38,900 bases of DNA from an uncultured Pelagibacteraceae bacterium (GTDB taxonomy: Bacteria > Pseudomonadota > Alphaproteobacteria > Pelagibacterales > AG-422-B15). Shown piece after piece: positions 9,606 through 18,421 of this stretch; positions within the stretch are counted from its first letter, which is position 1, and each line of letters begins with the position of its first letter. The notes under the pieces were generated by a model that worked only from the letters and a program-made list of their open reading frames with translations, was not told where the DNA came from and made no database searches. The stretch lies in the NCBI GenBank assembly GCA_902510025.1, contig CABWZX010000005.1, positions 1 through 38,900 on the forward strand, in the 5' to 3' direction. Position numbers and translations under genes: made by a program.

Positions 9606-11531
9606 TTACGCTTGCTTCGTATCGTCTTTTACTTCTTCAAATTCTGCATCAACAACTTTTTCATCTTTTTTTTCTGAATCTGGTCCTTGTTGACCGGCAT
9701 CATTCTGTGGTTGAGGATTTTCTTGTTGCTGCGCCTTATACATAGCTTCGCCAAGTTTCATTGAAGATTGAGTTAATGCCTCAAGTCCCTTTTTAATTTG
9801 TTCTATATCATCTGACTCTAGAGATTCTTTTAGAGATTTAATATCATTTTCAATTGCTGTTTTTTCTTGATCAGAAACCTTATCGCCAAATTCTTTTAGG
9901 TTTTTCTCAGCAGAATGAACCATTGTATCAGCCTGGTTTTTCGTATCTATAACTTCACGTTTTTTCTTATCTTCTTCAGCATTAGACTCGGCCTCTTTGA
10001 CCATCTTGTCTATCTCTTCTTCAGAAAGACCACCGGATGCCTGAATCTTTATCTGTTGCTCTTTTCCAGTACCCTTATCTTTGGCGGAGACATTAACAAT
10101 ACCATTAGCATCAATATCAAATGTTACTTCAACTTGAGGTACACCTCTTGGAGCAGGAGGAATTCCAACCAAATCAAAGTTTCCAAGTAATTTATTATCT
10201 GCTGCCATCTCTCGTTCGCCTTGACAAACTCTTATGGTCACCGCAGTTTGGTTATCCTCGGCTGTGGAAAAAACCTGGCTTTTTTTTGTAGGAATTGTTG
10301 TGTTTTTATCAATAAGTTTTGTAAATACTCCTCCAAGAGTTTCAATTCCTAGAGATAGAGGAGTTACGTCCAAAAGAAGAACGTCTTTAACGTCCCCCTG
10401 AAGGATACCAGCCTGTATTGCAGCTCCCATAGCAACAACTTCATCAGGATTTACCCCTTTATTAGGCTCCTTGCCAAAGAAATTTTTTACAGTTTCAATC
10501 ACTTTTGGCATTCTTGTCATTCCACCAACCAGAACGATCTCATCAATTTCTGCAGCACTAAGTCCAGCATCTTTCAATGCTGCCTCACAAGGCTTAATTG
10601 TTCTTTCTATTAAATCATCTACAAGAGTTTCTAATTTAGCACGAGTAACTTTTATATTTAGGTGTTTTGGTCCTGATTGATCTGCTGTTATAAAAGGTAA
10701 ATTAATTTCAGTTTGTGCAGTTGAAGATAATTCAATTTTTGCTTTTTCTGCAGCTTCTTTAAGCCTTTGAAGAGCAAGTTTGTCTTGTTTAAGATCTACA
10801 CCATTTTCTTTTTTGAATTCATCTGCAAGATATTCTAATAGTCTTGCATCAAAATCTTCACCTCCTAAAAATGTATCACCATTTGTAGACTTTACTTCAA
10901 ACACTCCATCACCAATTTCTAGAACTGAAATATCGAAAGTTCCACCACCTAAATCATAAACAGCAATGGTTTTACCATCTTTCTTATCAAGTCCGTATGC
11001 TAAAGCGGCAGCAGTAGGTTCATTAACAATTCTTTCAACTTCCAATCCAGCAATCTTACCCGCATCTTTTGTAGCTTGTCTTTGAGCATCATTGAAATAA
11101 GCTGGAACTGTGATTACAGCTTTTTCAACTTTCTCTCCTAAATAACGTTCAGCGTCTTCTTTTAGTTTTTGTAGTATAAATGCTGAAATTTGAGAGGGTG
11201 AATATTTATTAGCATTTGATTCTACCCAAGCATCACCACTTTCTGATTTTATAATATTAAATGGAACCATATCAGCATCTTTTTTAACCATTGGATCTTC
11301 AAAAGATCTTCCTATTAGACGCTTAATAGCAAAAAAAGTATTTTCAGGATTAGTTACTCCTTGTCTTTTTGCTGGCTGGCCTACCAGTCTCTCATCTTCA
11401 CTTCCAAAACTTACTATAGAAGGAGTTGTTCTAGACCCTTCAGCATTTTCAATCACTTTTGGATCTTTACCATCCATTATAGAGATACAACAGTTAGTTG
11501 TTCCTAAATCTATTCCAATAACTTTTGCCAT
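9606..11531 (-). CDS. dnaK: Chaperone DnaK (Hsp70)
   Basis: [56 protein letters not shown]; acidic C-terminus. Confidence 0.99.
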   Translation of the reverse strand: MAKVIGIDLGTTNCCISIMDGKDPKVIENAEGSRTTPSIVSFGSEDERLVGQPAKRQGVTNPENTFFAIKRLIGRSFEDPMVKKDADMVPFNIIKSESGDAWVESNANKYSPSQISAFILQKLKEDAERYLGEKVEKAVITVPAYFNDAQRQATKDAGKIAGLEVERIVNEPTAAALAYGLDKKDGKTIAVYDLGGGTFDISVLEIGDGVFEVKSTNGDTFLGGEDFDARLLEYLADEFKKENGVDLKQDKLALQRLKEAAEKAKIELSSTAQTEINLPFITADQSGPKHLNIKVTRAKLETLVDDLIERTIKPCEAALKDAGLSAAEIDEIVLVGGMTRMPKVIETVKNFFGKEPNKGVNPDEVVAMGAAIQAGILQGDVKDVLLLDVTPLSLGIETLGGVFTKLIDKNTTIPTKKSQVFSTAEDNQTAVTIRVCQGEREMAADNKLLGNFDLVGIPPAPRGVPQVEVTFDIDANGIVNVSAKDKGTGKEQQIKIQASGGLSEEEIDKMVKEAESNAEEDKKKREVIDTKNQADTMVHSAEKNLKEFGDKVSDQEKTAIENDIKSLKESLESDDIEQIKKGLEALTQSSMKLGEAMYKAQQQENPQPQNDAGQQGPDSEKKDEKVVDAEFEEVKDDTKQA

Positions 11532-11561
11532 TATTTTAATCTTTCCTTGTAATTGTTGTAC

Positions 11562-11590
11562 ATATGGGAACTAACTATTGTTCCTACAAC
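11562..11590 (-). promoter_or_regulatory. Candidate RpoH (sigma-32)-type promoter upstream of dnaK
   Basis: On - strand: GTTGTAG-N14-TCCCATAT, about 30 nt upstream of the dnaK ATG. The -10 matches CCCCATNT at 7 of 8 positions; the -35 is a partial match to CTTGAAA. Confidence 0.5.
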
Positions 11591-11644
11591 CCCTAGAATA
11601 AACAATTTTAATTTTTGAATTTAATAATTATCTATATGATTTTA

Positions 11645-12217
11645 TTAGCTTTTTTGCTTTGATACTCCAACTAAAGCAGGTCTAAGAAGACGCTCTCCAA
11701 TTTTATAGCCCTCTTGAACCACTTCTACAACAGTTCCAGGTTCTTTATCTTCAGATTCAACTTCAAACATAGCTTGGTGCATATTTGGGTCAAAGTTAGC
11801 GTCTAATGATTCAATTTTCTGAATTTTAAATTTTTCAAAAATCGTAATAATCTGCTTTTCTGTTAATTCTATTCCCTCAACAAATTTTGAAATATTCTCA
11901 TCATCATCTTTAAGCTTATCATTTTTTATTGAATTTAGAGCTCTTTGAAGATTATCAAGTATTGATAAGGTTTCTTTAGCAAAGTTTGAAATAACATAGT
12001 TGCTAAGATCTTCTTTTTCCCTTTCATAACGTTTTCTAAGGTTTTCAGTTTCTGCTAGGATTCTTAAAATTCTATTTTCAGCATCCTCAAGCTTTTCTTC
12101 AACTGATAGATCTTGTAACTTTTCTTCCTGAATTTCTTTATTGACATCTTTTTCACTGTCAACTTTATTAGATTCAACTCTATCTTTATCTGTTTTACTT
12201 TTCTTTTTATTCATCAC
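11645..12217 (-). CDS. grpE: Nucleotide exchange factor GrpE
   Basis: LAETENLRKRYEREKEDLSNYVISNFAKETLSILDNLQRAL...FDPNMHQAMFEV...GYKIGERLLRPALVGVSK. Confidence 0.96.
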   Translation of the reverse strand: MMNKKKSKTDKDRVESNKVDSEKDVNKEIQEEKLQDLSVEEKLEDAENRILRILAETENLRKRYEREKEDLSNYVISNFAKETLSILDNLQRALNSIKNDKLKDDDENISKFVEGIELTEKQIITIFEKFKIQKIESLDANFDPNMHQAMFEVESEDKEPGTVVEVVQEGYKIGERLLRPALVGVSKQKS

Positions 12218-12236
12218 ATTTATTTTAATTAATCAA

Positions 12237-12266
12237 TATGTAATGATCTAAACTATAGTCGTCAAG
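12237..12266 (-). promoter_or_regulatory. Candidate promoter upstream of grpE (RpoH-like or sigma-70-like)
   Basis: On - strand: CTTGACG-N14-CATTACAT (RpoH-like, good -35, weak -10), which also reads as TTGACG-N17-TACATA. Confidence 0.4.
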
Positions 12267-12347
12267 ACCCTGTGTAACCAATCGTATTTGCCATTGTAAT
12301 TAGTGGTTTAAATGGTACTCTTCAAAGATAATAATTTGCGAGCATTT

Positions 12348-13022
12348 ATGACAATCATTAGAAAATTTATTTTATTATCCGCTACTATTGGCCTTTTCAT
12401 TATTTCAAATGTAAATGCTAAAAATATTGAAGATTTTGGCTGGTCTTTTGAAAATGATTTTCTTGAAGTTTACTCTTCTATTGCGCATGATGAGCCCAAT
12501 AAATGTCAACCTAACATTAATGAATTTCAGGTAGAAAAAAACATTAGACCTCTATGGAACGATGCTGTTCTTAAAACGCCAGACATCTATAATTTTGGAA
12601 ATGATCAATTAAATAATATTGTAAACAATCAACATCTGCCAATAATTCAACATGAGTTGATGAATGATGATTGTGATACGGATAGATACGAACAATTTAC
12701 TTACTGCCCAACAAGCAAAGAGATTGTGCAATATGAGATTGATATGTTTATTTCGCCAGAACAACTTCTAAATAATGTTCATTGGAATCAAGATAGTGAA
12801 TATTTTATAGGTCATTCGAATGATGAGATATTATTAAAATCAAGTTATTGGCAGGGTCCCAGTACACGCATCCTGGCATATAATGAGAGGACAGAAATTT
12901 TAAGAGAAACGCAACTTATTCCTATTCGCATAACAGATACAGAAGTCAAAGGCGTAATCCGTCATAAATTTTTGAGAATGGTAAACGGAAATAGCCCATA
13001 CAATCTATGTCCTAATATTTAA
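12348..13022 (+). CDS. Secreted protein of unknown function
   Basis: Open frame from 12312; Met at 12348 gives a classical signal peptide (MTIIRKFILLSATIGLFIISNVNA). Mature part has four Cys and no family I recognise. Confidence 0.75.
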   Translation: MTIIRKFILLSATIGLFIISNVNAKNIEDFGWSFENDFLEVYSSIAHDEPNKCQPNINEFQVEKNIRPLWNDAVLKTPDIYNFGNDQLNNIVNNQHLPIIQHELMNDDCDTDRYEQFTYCPTSKEIVQYEIDMFISPEQLLNNVHWNQDSEYFIGHSNDEILLKSSYWQGPSTRILAYNERTEILRETQLIPIRITDTEVKGVIRHKFLRMVNGNSPYNLCPNI

Positions 13023-13024
13023 AT

Positions 13025-13633
13025 TTGAGTGATCTTATTAATAAATTAGTAGTTGCTAGTCATAATGAAGGCAAAGTTCGTGAAATTAATGCTATTTTAA
13101 AAAAGCAGCGTATTAAAACCATATCATTAAAAAAATTTAATATTAATGAACCAAGAGAAACCGGATTAACTTTTAAAGAAAACTCTATTCTTAAATCCAG
13201 AAATGCATCTATAAAAACCAATCTTCCCGCAATCGCAGATGATAGCGGACTTTGTGTTCCTGTTATTGATAACGAACCTGGTATCTATTCTGCAAGATGG
13301 GCCGGTAAAAGCAAAGATTTTAGCTTAGCAATGAATAAGATTGAAAACAAAATGAAAACAGTTTGTGGCATGGGAAAAAAAGATAGAAGGGCATTTTTTG
13401 TATGTGTGCTCAGTTTATATTTTCCAGATCATAATTACAAAGTTTTTGAAGGAAAAATTTATGGTCATCTTCAATTTCCTCCTCAAGGAAATAATGGGTT
13501 TGGATATGACCCCATTTTTGTTCCTAATGGATTTGTAAAAACTTTTGGTGAAATGAAATATAGCTTTAAGGAAAGAATAAGTCACAGGGCTAAAGCTTTT
13601 CAAAAATTAAATAAATATATAAAAAAAATTTAA
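13025..13633 (+). CDS. rdgB: XTP/dITP diphosphatase (Ham1/RdgB), TTG start
   Basis: LVVASHNEGKVREI; ADDSGLCVPVIDNEPGIYSARWAG; GNNGFGYDPIFVP. Confidence 0.95.
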   Translation: MSDLINKLVVASHNEGKVREINAILKKQRIKTISLKKFNINEPRETGLTFKENSILKSRNASIKTNLPAIADDSGLCVPVIDNEPGIYSARWAGKSKDFSLAMNKIENKMKTVCGMGKKDRRAFFVCVLSLYFPDHNYKVFEGKIYGHLQFPPQGNNGFGYDPIFVPNGFVKTFGEMKYSFKERISHRAKAFQKLNKYIKKI

Positions 13634-13634
13634 A

Positions 13635-14941
13635 TTAATTACTAACTTTATAAAGCTTTTCATTCTTTACTCTGTATATACTTGGATTCCTTTCAATATT
13701 ACCATTTAAATAGAATTTAAATTTTCCATTAATTCCTCTAAAACCTTGTTTTGAAGTTAGTGAAGAAACATTTATAGGTTTTTTATTTGCATTAAGTCCT
13801 ATAACCATACCAACAGCATCATAGGCTAAACTAGCTATAGGATGAGGTTTTTGATTAAATATTTCTAAATATTCCTGTTTAAAGTTTGCTGTTGATTCAC
13901 GGTCAAGACTTGTAAACAGTGAATTATTTAAACCTGGTTCTTTGATAATTGAATCCTTGTTCCAAACCGAATTTCCTAAATATTGAATTTTCTTTGGATC
14001 AACATCATAATAAGGCAATATAGAACTGATCATGGATAGTTGTTTGAAGCTTTCTACGCCAATAAATAAAGAGTCAAATGGCAGATCTCCAAAAGTATCA
14101 AGATTTTTAAGGCGTTTAACTTCTTTTTTTGATGACTCAGTATTAAGTATCTCTAGTTCTTTAATTTTCAGTCCAAGATTAATTTTTCTTTGATCATATT
14201 CTGATATGTTTTTTGAAATTTCATAAAAATCTGGATTACTTGGATTATACATGATTATTTTAACCAGTTGAGATAGATTACTATTGTGAAATTTTGTAAT
14301 TTCATTTTTAATTCTTTTCCCATAATCATTGTTAGGAAGAATAGCTGCAAGTTTTTTATTTTCTGACTTTGTAGAATATTCTAAAATTGATTGAACTTCA
14401 TCTTCAAGGGTAAGCCCAAATATATATAAATTATTTTGCGTCACTTCGGTATTATTTGAAAAAGTAATAATTTGTATATTTTCATCTTTTGCTAATGGTT
14501 GAATTTTTAATATATTTTTTGAAAAAATAGGACCTAAGATAATATCTATATCTTCATTTAAAAGACTATAGAAATTCTTTGTTATGTCATCTTCATTTCC
14601 AGTATCTCGAACAAAAAATTTAATATTTTTATTTTGAGTCTTATTTAGTGCCAGCTGAGATGCATTTAATAATGAATTTCCAATTTGATAATGCTTTCCT
14701 GTAAGTGGAAGCATCATTCCTATTTTAATAGTTTTGTTTTTTATATCAGTAATAGGCTCCAGAATAGGCTCAGGAGATAGTTCTTCGATAGTTTTTGTGA
14801 TTTCAGTTTCATCTGTTTTTAAAATATTTTCCGTAGTTTGATGAGTTTTAATTGTATCATTTTTTGTTTGTACTGGCGTTGTTTCACATCCAAATAATAT
14901 TAAAGAAATAAAAAAAATGAATATTATGATATTGTTTTTTA
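13635..14941 (-). CDS. LppC/penicillin-binding protein activator-like lipoprotein (periplasmic binding fold); 5' end uncertain
   Basis: Hydrophobic leader IIIFIFFISLILFGC with lipobox; IKIGMMLPLTGKHYQIGNSLLNASQLAL...; divergent from rsmI as commonly seen in Alphaproteobacteria. No obvious ATG/GTG/TTG start at the signal peptide. Confidence 0.8.
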
Positions 14942-14952
14942 ATGATAGTAGT

Positions 14953-15843
14953 ATGACTAATAATTTTGATATAAAATTTATTAATGAACGACTTAACAGA
15001 GAAAATATTGAATCTGGCCTATATGTTGTTGCAACTCCAATAGGCAATCTTTCGGACATAACCATAAGAGCTTTAAGCATAATATCTTCCTCCAATTTAG
15101 TTCTATGTGAAGACACTAGAATTAGCAAAAAATTAACATCTAAATATGGCATAAAATGTTCAATGCGATCATTTCATCTAAATAATTCCAAAAAAATGAT
15201 TGATACGGTTCTTCCTATGTTAAAATTAAACCAAATTATTTCATTAATTTCTGATGCTGGAACTCCTACCATTTCTGATCCTGGATTTGATCTTATTCAG
15301 GCGTGTATTGAAAACAATATTAAGGTTTGTTCCATACCTGGACCATCTGCAGTTATAGGAAGTCTAGTTAGTTCAGGAATTTCAACAGAACAATTTTCTT
15401 TCTTGGGATTTGTGCCGCGTGATAATAAGACAAAAAAAATATTTTATGAAAGAATTTCTAACTCAAGGGAGACTATTATTTTTTTTGAATCTCCTAAGCG
15501 GATAATAAAAACATTAAAAGATCTTCAATTTTTTTTAGTAGATAGAAAAGTTGCATTAGTTAGAGAGCTTACAAAAAAAAATGAAGAGATAATAAATGAT
15601 AATATTACAAATGTTCTAACGAATCTTGAAAAAAGAGAAAAAATTTTAGGTGAAATAACAGTTGTAATCAGTGCAAGTACTTCAAAAAACTTAGCAGAAA
15701 TTTCTGATCAGCAAATATTAGGTTTTGTAAAAGATTTAGAAATAGAAAAATTGGCCATTTCAACAATAGCAAAATTAGTTGCTGAAAAATATGAAGTTTC
15801 AAAAAGAAGAGTTTATCAATTGATTATTGAAAATAAGAGATAA
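14953..15843 (+). CDS. rsmI: 16S rRNA (cytidine1402-2'-O)-methyltransferase
   Basis: GLYVVATPIGNLSDITIRAL; LCEDTRISKKL; LISDAGTPTISDPGFDL; IPGPSAVIGSLVSSG. Start moved to Met 13 of the listed ORF. Confidence 0.95.
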   Translation: MTNNFDIKFINERLNRENIESGLYVVATPIGNLSDITIRALSIISSSNLVLCEDTRISKKLTSKYGIKCSMRSFHLNNSKKMIDTVLPMLKLNQIISLISDAGTPTISDPGFDLIQACIENNIKVCSIPGPSAVIGSLVSSGISTEQFSFLGFVPRDNKTKKIFYERISNSRETIIFFESPKRIIKTLKDLQFFLVDRKVALVRELTKKNEEIINDNITNVLTNLEKREKILGEITVVISASTSKNLAEISDQQILGFVKDLEIEKLAISTIAKLVAEKYEVSKRRVYQLIIENKR

Positions 15844-15887
15844 ATATAAAATTGTTAAGACACTGAATATTGTTTATATTGTTATTT

Positions 15888-16487
15888 ATGGACACTAGAA
15901 TAAATTTTTTTTATAAATTAATTATCTTATTTTCTTTATTTTTTTTAATTTCACATTGTACTCCTCAAGTTATAGTTGGAACAGCATCGACAGCCGTTGC
16001 TGTTTCTCAAGAAGAGAGATCTATAGGTGAATTTGTAGACGATACATTAATTAAAGCTCAAATCAAAAATTTGTATTTTGATACAAATGAAAATATTTTT
16101 TTCAATGTCGATGTAGAAGTAACGCAAGGAAGAGTTTTATTAACAGGGACAGTTGATAATAGTGATTTAAGAATTGAAGCTACAAGGATGGCTTGGAGCA
16201 TTGATGGAATCGAGACAGTAATAAATGAATTGCAAATTAGTAATGACGACAATATTTTAGATTTTGCTGATGATTTAGTGATGAGTTCTAAGATAAAAGC
16301 AAGTTTACTTCTTAAATCTGAATTGCCATATCTTAATTACAGTATTGAAACAGTAAATGGAATTGTTTATATCATTGGGATTGCGCAAAGTGAAGAAGAG
16401 CGTCAATCTGTTATAGATTTAGGTAGATCAGTCTACGGTGTAGTAGATGTTATTGATTACATTAATGTAAAATCTAATACATATTAA
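15888..16487 (+). CDS. BON-domain lipoprotein (two BON domains, YraP/OsmY-like)
   Basis: Lipoprotein signal ...LFFLISHC; two BON-type repeats (DDTLIKAQIK..., DDLVMSSKIKASLL...). Confidence 0.87.
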   Translation: MDTRINFFYKLIILFSLFFLISHCTPQVIVGTASTAVAVSQEERSIGEFVDDTLIKAQIKNLYFDTNENIFFNVDVEVTQGRVLLTGTVDNSDLRIEATRMAWSIDGIETVINELQISNDDNILDFADDLVMSSKIKASLLLKSELPYLNYSIETVNGIVYIIGIAQSEEERQSVIDLGRSVYGVVDVIDYINVKSNTY

Positions 16488-16495
16488 AGTTATAT

Positions 16496-17416
16496 ATGAA
16501 AATTGGATTTCAGATGGATCATATAAAAGATCTAAATTTTTTGACAGATAGTACCTTACCTATTATTTATGAATCACAAAAAAGAAAAAATGTAAATTAT
16601 ATATTCCATCCAAGAGAGCTTTATTTAAAAAACGATAAAGTATTTGCATTAGCTAATTCTATAAGTTTTTCATCTTCCAATTATCAAAAATATAAACTAG
16701 GTAAGAAAGAAAAATTATTATTAGATTCGTTGGATTTTCTTTTTATTCGTCAAGACCCACCATACGACATGTCGTATATTTCATCTATGCATTTACTGGA
16801 ATTAGTAAATTCTAAAACTAGAATTATTAATAATCCTAAAGGAATTCGTAATGCACCAGAGAAGCTACTAATGCTTAAATTTCCCAAACTAATACCTCCT
16901 ACTTTAATTACTAAATCTAAAGATGAAGCTAATAAGTTTATGACCCAATATAGTCAATGTGTTATTAAACCATTATATGGCAATGGTGGAGAAGATATAT
17001 TTTTCTTAAGTAAAAAAGATAAAAACTACAATCAGATCCTAGAAGCTTTTTTGAAAAAAAATAATGAACCTTTTATAATTCAAAAGTTTTTATCTGAAAT
17101 TAAAAAAGGGGATAAACGGATTATTTTAATTGATGGCAATCCAGTAGGAGTTGTTAAACGAATGCCAAAAGGAAAGGAAATTAGGTCAAATATTCACGTT
17201 GGAGGACAATGTGTAAAGACTCTCCTATCTAAAAGAGATTTACTAATTTGTGAATCTATTAAAAAAGAGCTAATTGATAATGGTCTATTTTTTGTAGGTA
17301 TAGATGTGATAGGAAATTTTTTGACAGAAATAAATGTCACTTCCCCAACATGTATTCAGGAAATTAAACAATTATATAAAATTGATATTGCTAAAATAAT
17401 TTGGGATAAGCTCTAA
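16496..17416 (+). CDS. gshB: Glutathione synthetase
   Basis: MKIGFQMDHIKDLNFLTDSTLPIIYESQKR; RQDPPYDMSYI; VIKPLYGNGGEDIF; INVTSPTCIQEI. Confidence 0.96.
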   Translation: MKIGFQMDHIKDLNFLTDSTLPIIYESQKRKNVNYIFHPRELYLKNDKVFALANSISFSSSNYQKYKLGKKEKLLLDSLDFLFIRQDPPYDMSYISSMHLLELVNSKTRIINNPKGIRNAPEKLLMLKFPKLIPPTLITKSKDEANKFMTQYSQCVIKPLYGNGGEDIFFLSKKDKNYNQILEAFLKKNNEPFIIQKFLSEIKKGDKRIILIDGNPVGVVKRMPKGKEIRSNIHVGGQCVKTLLSKRDLLICESIKKELIDNGLFFVGIDVIGNFLTEINVTSPTCIQEIKQLYKIDIAKIIWDKL

Positions 17417-17458
17417 ATTTTCTGTTACAATTTATTTTAAATATAAAGTAGGGACATA

Positions 17459-18421
17459 ATGAGTATTCAGGCTCAAATTTTAAATTCTATTCTAAGAAAA
17501 TTTGTTAAGTCTCAAGGACAAAAACAAAAAGAGTATTCATATACGGATGCAAGAAAATTAATGAATCAACCTGGCTATGAAGATCAAAATACTAATTTTG
17601 TTTCAAAATTTTTAGCAAAAAAAATTTTCGGCAAAAAACAATCAAATATTAATATAGAGGAAATTTATTTAGATAATATTCGGACATTAAAGTTTAGCAG
17701 TTCTTCTTTTACTACAAATAAATGTATTTTATATTTCCATGGCGGCGGATATATTGCAGGATCGCCTGAAACTCATCAAAATTTTCTTACGCATCTTTGT
17801 AAGACTTCTAAAATTCCAATATATGCCATTGACTATTCTCTTGCACCTGAAAAACCATACCCAGCTGCTTTAAATGATGCAGTATCAAGCTATCAATCAA
17901 TTTTAAAGATTGGTTATAATCCAGAAAATATTTTTATAGGCGGAGATTCTGCTGGAGGTAATCTAACTTTAGTATGTGCACTTAAGCTACAAAAAACTAA
18001 TCAAAAATTGCCATCAAAACTATTCCTTCTTTCTCCTTGGACAGATCTTACTGCCAGTGGCGAAAGTGTAAAATTTAACGCTGAAAAAGATCCATATTTG
18101 TCTTACGATAATTTTCTTACAACAGGAGAATCTTCAAAAACAGCAGTTCAAGACTGGTATGCTCCAGGGCAAGATTATAGTGATCCAATGATTTCTCCTG
18201 TATTTGCAGATTATGAATCTTTTCCAGAAACATTAATACAAGTTAGCGACATTGAAATTTTATTGAGTGATGCAATTAACTTGAGGGAGAAGCTTAAAAA
18301 AAATAACAATAGCGTTAGTCTTAAAATCTATAAAAATGTTCCTCATGTTTGGCAGGTATTTGGTTTTTTACCTGAAGCTAAAGAGGCAACAATGGAAATA
18401 AGTAATTTTCTTAATAGCTAG
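17459..18421 (+). CDS. Alpha/beta hydrolase (HSL-like esterase)
   Basis: YFHGGGYIAGSPETHQNF (HGGG oxyanion hole); FIGGDSAGGNL nucleophile elbow; catalytic His in NVPHVWQ. Confidence 0.92.
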   Translation: MSIQAQILNSILRKFVKSQGQKQKEYSYTDARKLMNQPGYEDQNTNFVSKFLAKKIFGKKQSNINIEEIYLDNIRTLKFSSSSFTTNKCILYFHGGGYIAGSPETHQNFLTHLCKTSKIPIYAIDYSLAPEKPYPAALNDAVSSYQSILKIGYNPENIFIGGDSAGGNLTLVCALKLQKTNQKLPSKLFLLSPWTDLTASGESVKFNAEKDPYLSYDNFLTTGESSKTAVQDWYAPGQDYSDPMISPVFADYESFPETLIQVSDIEILLSDAINLREKLKKNNNSVSLKIYKNVPHVWQVFGFLPEAKEATMEISNFLNS

